64,000 nt of DNA from Nostoc sp. XA010 (lineage in GTDB: Bacteria; Cyanobacteriota; Cyanobacteriia; Cyanobacteriales; Nostocaceae). Positions 25,962 through 34,169 of this stretch are shown piece by piece. The notes beneath the pieces were generated by a model, which saw only the letters and a program-made list of their open reading frames with translations, made no database searches and was not told the origin of the DNA. The stretch spans positions 193,344 to 257,343 of the forward strand of contig NZ_JAIVFX010000007.1 in assembly GCF_020829625.1 (NCBI RefSeq), written 5' to 3'. The translations under genes and the position numbers were made by a program. Numbering within the stretch: the first letter of the stretch is position 1; the number at the start of each line of letters is the position of its first letter.

Positions 25962-26034
25962 AGGAGTTAAGAGTGAGGAGTTAGGAGTTGAATTTAATTC
26001 ATAACTCATAACTTCTAACTCCTAACTAAATTTG
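25962..26034. repeat. heptanucleotide (STRR-like) repeat block upstream of proB
   Basis: Degenerate runs of GAGTTAAGAGTGAGGAGTTA type followed by the complementary TAACTCATAACTTCTAACTC type. The two halves are inverted, so a weak hairpin is possible. Non-coding. Confidence 0.75.
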
Positions 26035-26208
26035 TAAAGCGCCAATCCCTCTATAGTGAAGGCTGACGCTTTACGGGTTTATATTTATTTTGTATGCTGT
26101 AGGGTCTTTTTTGGCTGACCCCATATTATTAATAATTATGATCCCCGATTTTTGAATTCCATTAAGATTCCTTAACCATTTCTTTAGATTTACTTTCCTG
26201 ATGATTTT

Positions 26209-26748
26209 TTAGCTTTTGTGAATCTTAGTTTTTTTGGGGGTAATAGAGGCTCCCAGAATTTCAGATATCCAAACTTCAAAGTTGCGGACAGGATGAGAGC
26301 GCAGGGCTGCGTCTGCATGGACAATGGGTTCAACTAGAATGGTAAACATTCCCAAGCGATTACCTGCAATGACATCCGTAAATAAGCGATCGCCTACCAT
26401 CCCCACTTGATGTACTGGTAGATCCATTCCCCTAAGTGCTGCTCTAATTTTGCGTCGGGAGGGCTTGGCTGCACCTAAGTAGTAAGGTAGGTTAAGCGAT
26501 CGCGCAATTCCACCAATTCGCGCTTCACTCAGGTTGTTACTCACTAAACACAATGCAGTACAGGAACGAATTTGCTCCACCCAATCTTGTAGTTCTGGAG
26601 AAGCTATTCCTACTGTAAAGGGTACTAAGGTTTCATCTACATCCAATACCAGCCCTTTAAGCCCGTATTTTTGGATAATATCTGGTGTTAGGTTCAACAC
26701 TGAACCTTCTAAAATCAAGTCAGGCTGTAAAAGATTGTTCCAGGCCAT
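26209..26748 (-). CDS. YqeG-family HAD phosphatase
   Basis: A HAD superfamily, subclass IIIA protein of 179 residues. The catalytic motif is VLDVDETLVPF, motif II is CLVSNNLSE, and motif III/IV are AAKPSRRKIR and MVGDRLFTDVIAGN. The YqeG group includes the mitochondrial and plastid phosphatidylglycerophosphate phosphatases, so a role in phosphatidylglycerol synthesis is possible, but the substrate is not shown. ATG 26748 is chosen over a TTG two codons upstream. Confidence 0.9.
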   Translation of the reverse strand: MAWNNLLQPDLILEGSVLNLTPDIIQKYGLKGLVLDVDETLVPFTVGIASPELQDWVEQIRSCTALCLVSNNLSEARIGGIARSLNLPYYLGAAKPSRRKIRAALRGMDLPVHQVGMVGDRLFTDVIAGNRLGMFTILVEPIVHADAALRSHPVRNFEVWISEILGASITPKKTKIHKS

Positions 26749-26802
26749 AGTCAACAGTCAAATTTAAGTAGCTTTAGACAAATGAGCATAACCCAATATA
26801 GT

Positions 26803-27429
26803 TTAGTTAGTCGAACTCGATTCTGGTATATCTCCCTGAACAGTTTGAGATAAAATCCCTAAAATCTTATCTATCTCTTTAATGTAATAATTATTCAAAT
26901 CAATAAATATATCGTTTTCTTCTAACTTCAAAAACTTCCAAATATCCCCCGTTGTTACCGCGCCATAAATTTTCCTAATATCATTTCCTTCTCGTTGATT
27001 AAACAATTGTGCTGCCAACATTGTCGCCGCACATTGGCCTAATCCACCTTTAATATTTTCATTTTTCGCCTCAATAATAACCAACACAGGCACATTAATT
27101 GTTAATTGCTCTTTAGCACGACTGATAATAAAATCACAATAGCCATTTAGACCTTTTTCGGCATCTACATTAAAATCTGTTCCTGAAAATAAACTAATTG
27201 GATAATTAGCCCTGCGCCTTACCTCCAACAATATTGGAGTGATAATCATTTCTGAACGAGCTTTTTCAGTATTAATTGCTAAAGCCAGTTCTGTCGTTTC
27301 TTCTAAAGAATTTATGAGTTTTTCGCTTGGCTGTAAAGGTTTTATGTCGGCACATAAATCAGTTTCTTCATCAATGTGGATGCTGAATGACTTTTTAAAT
27401 TTACTTAGTGTAAAGTCGCTATAAGCCAT
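26803..27429 (-). CDS. PD-(D/E)XK nuclease-fold-like protein
   Basis: A 208-residue cytosolic protein. An order of E60, D99 (GYCDFII), E120-A-K122 (VIIEAKNENI) and Q132 fits the PD-(D/E)XK nuclease core, in the style of proteins of unknown biology that are common in cyanobacteria. Start at 27429 follows GAGGTGCTGACA; an earlier in-frame start adds 35 residues without a ribosome site. There is no methylase or helicase next to it. Enzymatic activity is not established. Confidence 0.7.
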   Translation of the reverse strand: MAYSDFTLSKFKKSFSIHIDEETDLCADIKPLQPSEKLINSLEETTELALAINTEKARSEMIITPILLEVRRRANYPISLFSGTDFNVDAEKGLNGYCDFIISRAKEQLTINVPVLVIIEAKNENIKGGLGQCAATMLAAQLFNQREGNDIRKIYGAVTTGDIWKFLKLEENDIFIDLNNYYIKEIDKILGILSQTVQGDIPESSSTN

Positions 27430-27705
27430 TGTCAGCACCTCATGCCAATTTTGGATTTTGCGGAAAGTTGTAAGGAGGGCTTCCCTCCGTAGCAAACTTT
27501 TCAAGAGGGATAATGGAATTAAAATCCCTAGCAAAATGCTTTTTTCCGAATCTTAAACAATACTAATTGTCCCAATTTAGTCTCAATGATTCATTGCTTC
27601 CACATTGAATGGGACATGGTAAAAGGTTTAGCTAGATTTTGATTACAATGAAAACTTTCAATTAAAAAATTCAAAATGAAAACGTTACATTTTGAATTTT
27701 TAATC

Positions 27706-28278
27706 TTATTCCACTTCATTAAAAAGATGTTCTTCTAACAGAGGTTGCACTTTACGAAACTCCTCTGGAGAAAGTAATTCAGGTTCACCTGTTTTTGTTA
27801 TCCGTGCAAAAAACAACAGGGGATCGAGGGGTGTATAAATTGCATACTCCTGATCTTCATCATAGAAGCTAGCGAGTAGCTGTAATTGCTCCGGATCTAA
27901 ATCCGCTTCTTCGTCTTCGATTTCTAAGGTGAAGAGTTCTGATTCTTCAACGGGCGGTAAATCACCTGCAACAGTCAGAGCATAAGCTGTATTCTTCAAT
28001 ATCAGGTTCTGCTCCGATAGTACAGCTTGGGCAGTGGCAAAAATTTGCTCAATAATGCTGTCATCTTCTACCAGAACCGCTTCTTCTTCCTCACCGTCAC
28101 CTTCCCAAGAAAAAATTTCTACAGGTGAGTCTACAGGAAGAAGTAAAACGTATTCTTGTTCATCGACTTCGAGGGAATGCTCTATGTAACATTCGAGCGA
28201 TCGCCCTTTGTCATCGGTTAAAGTGATGGAACCCGCATGAGCGTTATCATTTTCTTCAGGAAAAGGAGAGGAAAACAT
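27706..28278 (-). CDS. DUF3727 domain protein
   Basis: A 190-residue, strongly acidic protein. The N-terminal 80 residues (ITLTDDKGRSLECYIEHSL, EYVLLLPVDSPVEIF) resemble the DUF1292/YrzB type fold, and the C-terminal half (PLDPLLFFARI, LLSPEEFRKVQPLLEEHLF) is the DUF3727 part conserved in cyanobacteria and plastids. It is 142 bp downstream of ruvX on the same strand. Function is unknown. Confidence 0.85.
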   Translation of the reverse strand: MFSSPFPEENDNAHAGSITLTDDKGRSLECYIEHSLEVDEQEYVLLLPVDSPVEIFSWEGDGEEEEAVLVEDDSIIEQIFATAQAVLSEQNLILKNTAYALTVAGDLPPVEESELFTLEIEDEEADLDPEQLQLLASFYDEDQEYAIYTPLDPLLFFARITKTGEPELLSPEEFRKVQPLLEEHLFNEVE

Positions 28279-28420
28279 AGCCGAAATGTAGAAATTTAAT
28301 AAATACCAGCAACATTGAAAATCGCTTAACTATTTAATGACATTATTATGCCAACCAAATAGCCTTATACGTAGATACAACTGCTGGCTAATCGTTTTCA
28401 GAATATCATGTTAAAAGGTA

Positions 28421-28897
28421 TCAATATTCAATAGCCGCAACTGAACTGTGGGAGTTAGCACGCTTAACATCCAACCATTGTTGTAAAATCAAAGCGGCTG
28501 CCTTGCGGTCAATCAAACCTTTATGGCGTGACGGGGAGCGGTTCTCAGCTATCAGCAGTTGTTCTGCTTGAAACGAAGTTAATCGCTCATCCATATATTC
28601 CACAGGCAGTTTCAGTGCTTTAGCAAGTCTTGTAGTAAATTTTTGAACTTGACGCGCTTGAAATCCTACTGAGCCATCCATTGAATAAGGTAAGCCCATT
28701 ACCAGGATTTGCACCTCGCGTTCATTAACTATTTGCCGGATTTGCTCCACATCCTGCTCAAAAGATGTGCGCTCAATTGTGGTAATCCCCGTGGCAATTA
28801 AACCCGTGCGATCGCACCCAGCCACACCAATGCGTTTGCGACCAAAATCTAGTCCTAACGCTGAAATAAAAGGTTTTGGTTGCTGTTGGGATATCAC
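28421..28897 (-). CDS. ruvX: Holliday junction resolvase-like protein RuvX (YqgF)
   Basis: An RNase H-fold protein of 158 residues. Motifs are ALGLDFGRKRIGVA with the first acidic residue, LVMGLPYSMDG and YMDERLTSFQAE. The family processes Holliday junctions and/or pre-16S rRNA 5' ends. The start is a GTG at 28897, with GGAG 8 nt upstream; the GNAT gene stops 2 bp before it, so the two are co-translated. Confidence 0.94.
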   Translation of the reverse strand: MISQQQPKPFISALGLDFGRKRIGVAGCDRTGLIATGITTIERTSFEQDVEQIRQIVNEREVQILVMGLPYSMDGSVGFQARQVQKFTTRLAKALKLPVEYMDERLTSFQAEQLLIAENRSPSRHKGLIDRKAAALILQQWLDVKRANSHSSVAAIEY

Positions 28898-28899
28898 AA

Positions 28900-30138
28900 T
28901 TAATTCTCCTGCTGTGCATCTGCTGATTCAGAAATCGGTGATGCTTCCATGCTAGGATTTTTTACCGAAAAGTTAATCGGTTCTGACAAGCTTTGCAGTG
29001 GTTTATCTGACGATGGCAGTTGTCCTGGTTGTATCCATGACATTCCACCTGGTATAGGTTTACGTGCCGGTTGTAAACCTTGCAGCATATCAGTCCACTG
29101 AATTCCTTCTAAGGAGACGAATTTAGACTCTCGTAGCTTGTGCCATACAGAGCGAGACATAACTAATGTATGTTCTATGCGTTTTGCCCCAATTCGCTCC
29201 AAATATTCTTCTCGCTCTGCTTGATAGTCCGAGGAAGCGAGTTGCAACCCTTGTTGGGGAAAATCTTGGGCAATACGAGCCAGTTGAGATAGTAATTCTG
29301 GGTACAGCCAAGTATAAGCAGGATGCACTGTCAGCGTTGCAACGTGGGGAACTTCACCCTTACGGTCAAGTTGCACCTGAAAATAGCCGATCGCAGCTTT
29401 GCGTTGCGGTTCAAATACGTAACCACTCACTACTTCTGTTTTGCTCGCCCATTGCATTACTGCATCAGTTAAAGCACCAAACAAACTGGTTTTAAAGTCG
29501 CGGGTATTACGGTCAAAAACCTGACGGACTAAAGGCGGCATTGATGCCGTATCTAGTTGATATAGCAACTGGGCATCAGCATTACTTACTGGCAAAAGGT
29601 TGGGTAAGTCTGGCTCTGCTTGCGCTAATTCAGCCAGTAATTCTGGCCCAATTTCCCAGTACGTCATTTCTGCCAGACGCTGGAATCCATTTTGCCGATA
29701 TAGTGCCAGTGCCTCTATGTCATTGATGTTAACTTCCAGTAACCAAGTGCGAGCTTCCAGAATCGATTCAAAGCAATGACGCAAAAGTTGTGAGCCAGTT
29801 CCTTGTTTATCGACACCACGCTCTAACAGCACTTTATCAATGCGCCAAGTGCTGCGTGTCCGGTTAAAGGGTGACACTTGAATCATCCCTAAAAGCATCC
29901 GTCCTTGCTCTGCTATGTAGGCACAGAGGCGATACTGTAGCGGGTTAGGAAACCAACTCAAAAATTTGAGTAATCCATACCAGCGACGCAGCATGAGCAT
30001 CTGGCTGATGGCAAAACCTGCTCCCTTGGGAGTGAGGGCTGAGAATGACTCTTGAGTTATGCGCTCAATTCCGTCCAGATCCCGGTATTGGACTGGTCGG
30101 ATAACAACGCTGAGGTTTCTGGGAAGTAATGAAGTCAT
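28900..30138 (-). CDS. GNAT-family N-acetyltransferase (two-domain)
   Basis: A 412-residue protein. The N-terminal GNAT domain spans about 10-180 (VIRPVQYRDLDGIERI, the acetyl-CoA loop seen as RGVDKQGTGSQLLRHC, LLEVNINDIEALALYRQNGFQ). A second GNAT-like part at about 190-345 (YFQVQLDRKGEVPHVATLTVHP) is weaker. The C-terminal tail of about 50 residues is Pro/Ser-rich. It is the first gene of a GNAT-ruvX run. Acceptor substrate is unknown. Confidence 0.88.
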   Translation of the reverse strand: MTSLLPRNLSVVIRPVQYRDLDGIERITQESFSALTPKGAGFAISQMLMLRRWYGLLKFLSWFPNPLQYRLCAYIAEQGRMLLGMIQVSPFNRTRSTWRIDKVLLERGVDKQGTGSQLLRHCFESILEARTWLLEVNINDIEALALYRQNGFQRLAEMTYWEIGPELLAELAQAEPDLPNLLPVSNADAQLLYQLDTASMPPLVRQVFDRNTRDFKTSLFGALTDAVMQWASKTEVVSGYVFEPQRKAAIGYFQVQLDRKGEVPHVATLTVHPAYTWLYPELLSQLARIAQDFPQQGLQLASSDYQAEREEYLERIGAKRIEHTLVMSRSVWHKLRESKFVSLEGIQWTDMLQGLQPARKPIPGGMSWIQPGQLPSSDKPLQSLSEPINFSVKNPSMEASPISESADAQQEN

Positions 30139-30361
30139 TTTTATTCGAGCCGCTATTTAGCCTTAACTAACTGCTCTTCAAAGGAACTGCTGCAATAATA
30201 TTAACTGCTTTTTGCCCCTTACTATTGCGCCAAAAGGGTGATTTTACTAACTCAATACTTAAAAAAGCAGAAAAAGCAGACCTTATGAGAACACCATTGG
30301 CATTAACCCAACAACATCTGCCTTATATTTTATTGGAATTTTGATTAAAATTTGTATATAT

Positions 30362-30568
30362 TTACAGCCCTTGTCGAGAAACTAGCTTTTCAAAGTTGGC
30401 TTGGGTTTGATGGAGTAATTGCTGGCGACTATCTACCAGTGTTTGCTTCAGGGTTGGAACAAGATTGCGAGCTTGCAGAGTCATGTGAAGTTGCAGGTTG
30501 GCGACATATTCACTGAAATCTTGATTCATTTCATCTGCGCTTGCATTCGTTAATAAATTTGATTCCAT
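30362..30568 (-). CDS. small helical protein of unknown function
   Basis: A 68-residue protein counted from ATG 30568 (MESNLLTNASADEMNQDFSE); a GTG two codons upstream is an equally good start because GGAG lies 6-7 nt before it. The rest is one or two amphipathic helices (LQLHMTLQARNLVPTLKQ). It has no cysteines and no signal peptide. No family is recognised. Confidence 0.55.
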   Translation of the reverse strand: MESNLLTNASADEMNQDFSEYVANLQLHMTLQARNLVPTLKQTLVDSRQQLLHQTQANFEKLVSRQGL

Positions 30569-30796
30569 TGCCACTGTATTCTCCTGTGTTAATCCTGTGC
30601 TGTCTCTCTTTATGAACAAAAACTATCACGTTATTTTGACTAACTTCTTAATTTGCAATGAAGTTTAACGCTTCTTAGGAATAGCGATCGCAGTAGGGTT
30701 TGGGTTCAAGGTGGGAAATTTGCTCTTAAAAGGGCGATCGCCAGAAAAGCAAACGTTGTTAGACTCCTTTTTCGCCAGTGCTGAAACTCTTATTGG

Positions 30797-31777
30797 TTAA
30801 TTAGCAGGCGATGCACAACGTTCTGCGATCTCTTGAACTACCGTGAGGAATTGGCGCAGCAAGATCGAATCGGTCGGTGCTGGCTCTAACAAAGCCTTGA
30901 TATCTGCCCGTCGCCACACCACCGCAATTGCCCTTGTAAACGGGGTGTCTTGAAGCTCTCGGTACACCACACCTTGACGTTGAAGCGTTTGCACGTTATC
31001 CGGTAGAATCGAGACACCTACGCCTGCTGCCACTAAACTGAGGTTGATCACCATCCAAGTGGCTTTGACCGTTTCTAGCAATGTTGGCTTGAATCCCCGA
31101 AGCTCAAATTGCGATAAGACCACTTCGTAGGAGGGCACCGCATCAAGCGGTGGTAAAATCAACTGCTCGTCCTTGAGTGCTTCAAGTGGAATCTGCGATC
31201 GCGCCGTCAGGGGATGATGTTCTGGCAATGCAACCACAAAGGACTCTTGCACAATCGCAAGAAAGTTCAGAGTTGAATCACCTGAATAAGGATTGGGCAG
31301 ATGTTCAAATCCAACATCGATGGAGTTATCCCGTAGTCCTTGGATCATTTCCTCGATCGTTATAGATCGCAGTTCTAATTCCACCTTCGGATAACGATCA
31401 CGAAAGGTTTTGAGAATATCTGGAAGTAAACTATTCGCGATCGCAGTGTTCACCACCACAACCAGCTTGCCAATTTCGCCACGGCTGGCTTCTTGTGCCC
31501 GTGTCACCGCCCGTTCTAGTGCAGTGACGGCAACCTGAAGTTCGGTGAGAAAAACCTTTCCCGCCGCCGTCAACACCGGAGGGCGACGAGTGCGATCAAA
31601 GAGTTCGACGCTCAAGGCCCCTTCCAGGGCAGCGATCGTTTTGCTGAGGTAGGATTGTTCCACATCTAAACGTTCAGCCGCTTTGCTAAAGCTTTTTTTA
31701 TCGCCCGTTTCTGCAACAAGCTCCATAAAATAGTGTAGCTGTCGCATTTCAAGCTGATTCCAAGGTCGAAGGATCAT
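30797..31777 (-). CDS. LysR-family transcriptional regulator
   Basis: A 326-residue LTTR with the winged HTH near residues 11-70 (MRQLHYFMELVAETGDKKSF, AAERLDVEQSYLSKTIAALE, ELFDRTRRPPVLTAAG) and a two-lobe effector-binding domain to the end. It is divergent from the heme-oxygenase-like gene at 31898 with a 120-bp spacer holding an LTTR-type palindrome. LTTRs often control the divergent gene, so that is its most likely target. Confidence 0.93.
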   Translation of the reverse strand: MILRPWNQLEMRQLHYFMELVAETGDKKSFSKAAERLDVEQSYLSKTIAALEGALSVELFDRTRRPPVLTAAGKVFLTELQVAVTALERAVTRAQEASRGEIGKLVVVVNTAIANSLLPDILKTFRDRYPKVELELRSITIEEMIQGLRDNSIDVGFEHLPNPYSGDSTLNFLAIVQESFVVALPEHHPLTARSQIPLEALKDEQLILPPLDAVPSYEVVLSQFELRGFKPTLLETVKATWMVINLSLVAAGVGVSILPDNVQTLQRQGVVYRELQDTPFTRAIAVVWRRADIKALLEPAPTDSILLRQFLTVVQEIAERCASPAN

Positions 31778-31788
31778 TTAACCAAAAT

Positions 31789-31810
31789 AGTATGATTAAA
31801 ATATCATACT
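31789..31810. promoter_or_regulatory. probable LysR operator palindrome
   Basis: AGTATGAT, six bases (TAAAAT), then ATCATACT: a perfect 8-bp inverted repeat that contains the T-N11-A arrangement of LysR-type binding sites. It lies 11 bp upstream of the LysR start and 87 bp upstream of the divergent gene. The assignment is inferred from form and location. Confidence 0.7.
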
Positions 31811-31897
31811 AATATAATCAAAATCCTCTTACTATCATAATAATCATCTTCTAAGCTTGCTTTCATGAACTGATAACTCGCAACTAGGAGATTAATT

Positions 31898-32671
31898 ATG
31901 AAAGTGCAACCTGGGATCGCTCTGACATCTAGCCGCTTAAATCGAGACATCGAACTACCGCCTGCGGTGAAAGCGCAAGAATCGGCAATCAATTCTAGAA
32001 CAATCGCTTATTGTCACGAAGTCCTTGATCGCAGTCGTTTTTTTTGCCTGCTGAAAGCTGGAACCATTACTCCACCATTAATGCAATATGCCTTTCTCCA
32101 GTACCATTTTTGGCGCGATCGGCTGCATCAGTGGTTCGGCTTATGCATTATCAAAGCAGGAAGTTGTACTGACCCAGACCAAAAATCTGCGATTATGTCG
32201 TTGTCAGATCACACCTTCACCGACTTGCAAGATGATCATAGTGAGATGTACGTAGAATTTCTTCACGATCTGGGATTGAGTGATTCTGAAATTACGGCAT
32301 CTCAACGGAGTGCCGCGACTGTATCGTATGAACGTTCATTTTTCAATGAATTCGGCTACGGAATCGACAACTTTTATGAAGCCTTGGCTGCGCTGAGTGG
32401 TCGAGAACTGTGTGTGTCAATCCGAAATGCCAGAATTCTCCAATCTTACTTTGATGCTCGTGGCATGAAGCACCCAACTTGGTTGAGCTTGCACGCGGAA
32501 TTAGAGGTGAATCATTTCCAAGATTCTATTCGTCCGGTGCTGACTCGCTACGATGGGGATTCAGCCAAACTTCATAGCGTAATCAAAGCCGTCGAGCGTG
32601 GAATCGACCGACACGTACAATATTTCGAGGATCTGCTCCATGAGTACGAATCCCTTGGCAATGCTGTTTAG
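31898..32671 (+). CDS. iron-containing redox enzyme family (heme-oxygenase-like diiron) protein
   Basis: A 257-residue all-helical protein of the TenA/PqqC/heme-oxygenase-like fold group. Candidate iron ligands appear in DLQDDHSEMYVEFLHDLG and LHAELEVNHFQ (Glu-x3-His spacing), the pattern of the heme-oxygenase-like diiron oxidases. The ATG at 31898 follows AGGAG with 7 nt spacing. It is divergent from the LysR gene, so its product or substrate may be the LysR effector. Reaction is unknown. Confidence 0.82.
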   Translation: MKVQPGIALTSSRLNRDIELPPAVKAQESAINSRTIAYCHEVLDRSRFFCLLKAGTITPPLMQYAFLQYHFWRDRLHQWFGLCIIKAGSCTDPDQKSAIMSLSDHTFTDLQDDHSEMYVEFLHDLGLSDSEITASQRSAATVSYERSFFNEFGYGIDNFYEALAALSGRELCVSIRNARILQSYFDARGMKHPTWLSLHAELEVNHFQDSIRPVLTRYDGDSAKLHSVIKAVERGIDRHVQYFEDLLHEYESLGNAV

Positions 32672-32882
32672 GACGCTACTCATTCATGTAAGTGAATTCT
32701 GACAATACTTCGCATATTTTCACCTTATCAAACGAATGAGAGTCACCTCGAAAAATGGTTTTGTCAAGCGTTTGATGAAACGAAAAACTTTCTAATACCG
32801 CAGCGATGTATGATAGCAGCGTCTTTATCTAGCGAAAAAACCGATTTGTAAAATGAGTTAGCAAATAATGTGGAGTTATTTG

Positions 32883-33181
32883 ATGCGGCAGTTTTATTTT
32901 TTTCTTTCGGCTTTATTTGTCAGCGTTAGTGCAGTCGATCAAAGTGTTTCAGCACAAAACAATCAACCAGGCAGTAATCATGATTACAATCAAGCTCTGC
33001 TTCTAGCGACGAGCGCGATTGATGGCTGCTACCACTACAAAAGACTAGAGAGTGTGACAAACTCAATCAGATTAAAGCCACGTTGACGAATTGGTGTATT
33101 CAAGGAGACAAAAATGCCTGTGAACTTTACCCACTTGTGTCAGCTTATGAAACCATTGCACAGCTTTCAGAGATTCCCTAG
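32883..33181 (+). pseudogene. secreted Cys-containing small protein with a -1 frameshift
   Basis: ATG 32883 follows GGAG with 7 nt spacing and gives a signal peptide (MRQFYFFLSALFVSVSA, cut near VSA-QN). The frame reads to SAIDGCYHYK, then leaves coding sense at an AAAA run near 33040. Adding one base restores TRECDKLNQIKATLTNW and CELYPLVSAYETIAQLSEIP up to TAG 33181, giving a secreted protein of about 100 residues with four cysteines. It is either a recent pseudogene or a sequencing error in the homopolymer. Confidence 0.7.
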
Positions 33182-33237
33182 GGTGAATTGAGAGAGTTAG
33201 ATGCCGAATCAATGACGAACATTTGAGGATTGTAAGA

Positions 33238-33458
33238 CTAGCCCTTTCAAGGTGAGCATCTGTACTATCCAAGTTTTTACAGCATTTCAGGCATTGGCTG
33301 GAATTGAGCAAAGAATCTATGCATTAGACTCCAAATTTTTCGACTGTAAATTAAGCGATGCCTACGGCGGACTACGCCTATGCAATCGCCAAAATCCCAA
33401 AATTGGGTTAAAAACATCATTGATTTTATAGTACAAAAGTTCACCTTGAAAGGGCTAG
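33238..33458. mobile_element. 221-bp MITE-like element with 30-bp terminal inverted repeats
   Basis: The left end reads CTAGCCCTTTCAAGGTGAGC and the right end is its reverse complement; 27 of 30 terminal bases match (33238-33267 against 33429-33458). The 160 bp between has no coding sense and includes GATGCCTACGGCGGACTACG, a local palindrome. No transposase is present, so the unit would depend on an element elsewhere. I saw no clear target duplication. Confidence 0.8.
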
Positions 33459-33547
33459 TTCTAAATTCAGGAGGTATTGTAGCAACCACAATTAACACTA
33501 GCTACTCTTATAAGCGGCACTCTTTTGGTGACTCTTTCCAATGCCCC

Positions 33548-34039
33548 TTAAAATCTCAAACCAACACCACCTTGTACAGAGATAGCTGTACCACCGCTAT
33601 CACGGTAGGCATCAAAAGCAATAATGGCATTGCCAAAAAGCACAGTATTGCTATTTGGGATCATATAATCAATGCCCGGTTGTAAAGCAAAACTAATTTT
33701 GTCGCCTACAGGAGAAGATCCACCACCACCAGCCAACACTAACCCAGCACCCAGGTAAGCATCAGCTTGCCAGTTAAGGGGAAAATCGTAAGAAACCGTT
33801 GGTACAATTGCCGTATTATTACCAACTAACACTTGGGCACGCAGTGAAATCGGTGCTTCCAAAAGCTTATAGCGACCGGCTATAACCCCCCCCAATTGGA
33901 TACCGTCAGTAAAACCAATAGCGGGGCCTATACCGATATAACTGCCATAGGCTACTTGAGCTTGTGCTGGTTTAGCACTTGCCAGACTCAAAACCAAGCC
34001 AGCCCCCAAAACTGAAACCAAATATGGAATATATTTCAT
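33548..34039 (-). CDS. outer-membrane beta-barrel-like protein
   Basis: A 163-residue exported protein. Start at 34039 has GAGGAG 8 nt upstream and gives a signal peptide (MKYIPYLVSVLGAGLVLSLA) with cleavage near AQA-QV. The mature part alternates hydrophobic and polar residues in strands (IGIGPAIGFTDGIQLGGV, ADAYLGAGLVLAGG) and ends in GGVGLRF, with the terminal Phe typical of outer-membrane barrels. The specific family is not known. Confidence 0.75.
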   Translation of the reverse strand: MKYIPYLVSVLGAGLVLSLASAKPAQAQVAYGSYIGIGPAIGFTDGIQLGGVIAGRYKLLEAPISLRAQVLVGNNTAIVPTVSYDFPLNWQADAYLGAGLVLAGGGGSSPVGDKISFALQPGIDYMIPNSNTVLFGNAIIAFDAYRDSGGTAISVQGGVGLRF

Positions 34040-34061
34040 AACCGAACTCCTCACACCAATT

Positions 34062-34166
34062 AGTCATTAGTCATTAGTCATTGGGCATTCGTTATTCGCC
34101 TTGTCTGCCTCATCTCCCTCATCTCCCTCATCCTCCCCTACCCCCTGCCCCTCTGCTCCCCTTCCC
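34062..34166. repeat. heptad and C/T-rich repeats upstream of the barrel gene
   Basis: TTAGTCATTAGTCATTAGTC heptads are followed by CTCATCTCCCTCATCTCCC and CCCCTGCCCCTCTGCTCCCC runs. Both classes recur at 50300-50500, 44717-44877 and 53545-53660. Confidence 0.8.
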
Positions 34167-34169
34167 ATT

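Noticed and set aside
29166..29495. Plus-strand ORF of 109 codons in the GNAT gene
   Set aside because: Antisense shadow of a clear acetyltransferase frame.
33072..33498. Minus-strand ORFs over the MITE-like element
   Set aside because: They show no transposase motifs; the stretch is better explained by terminal inverted repeats around non-coding DNA.
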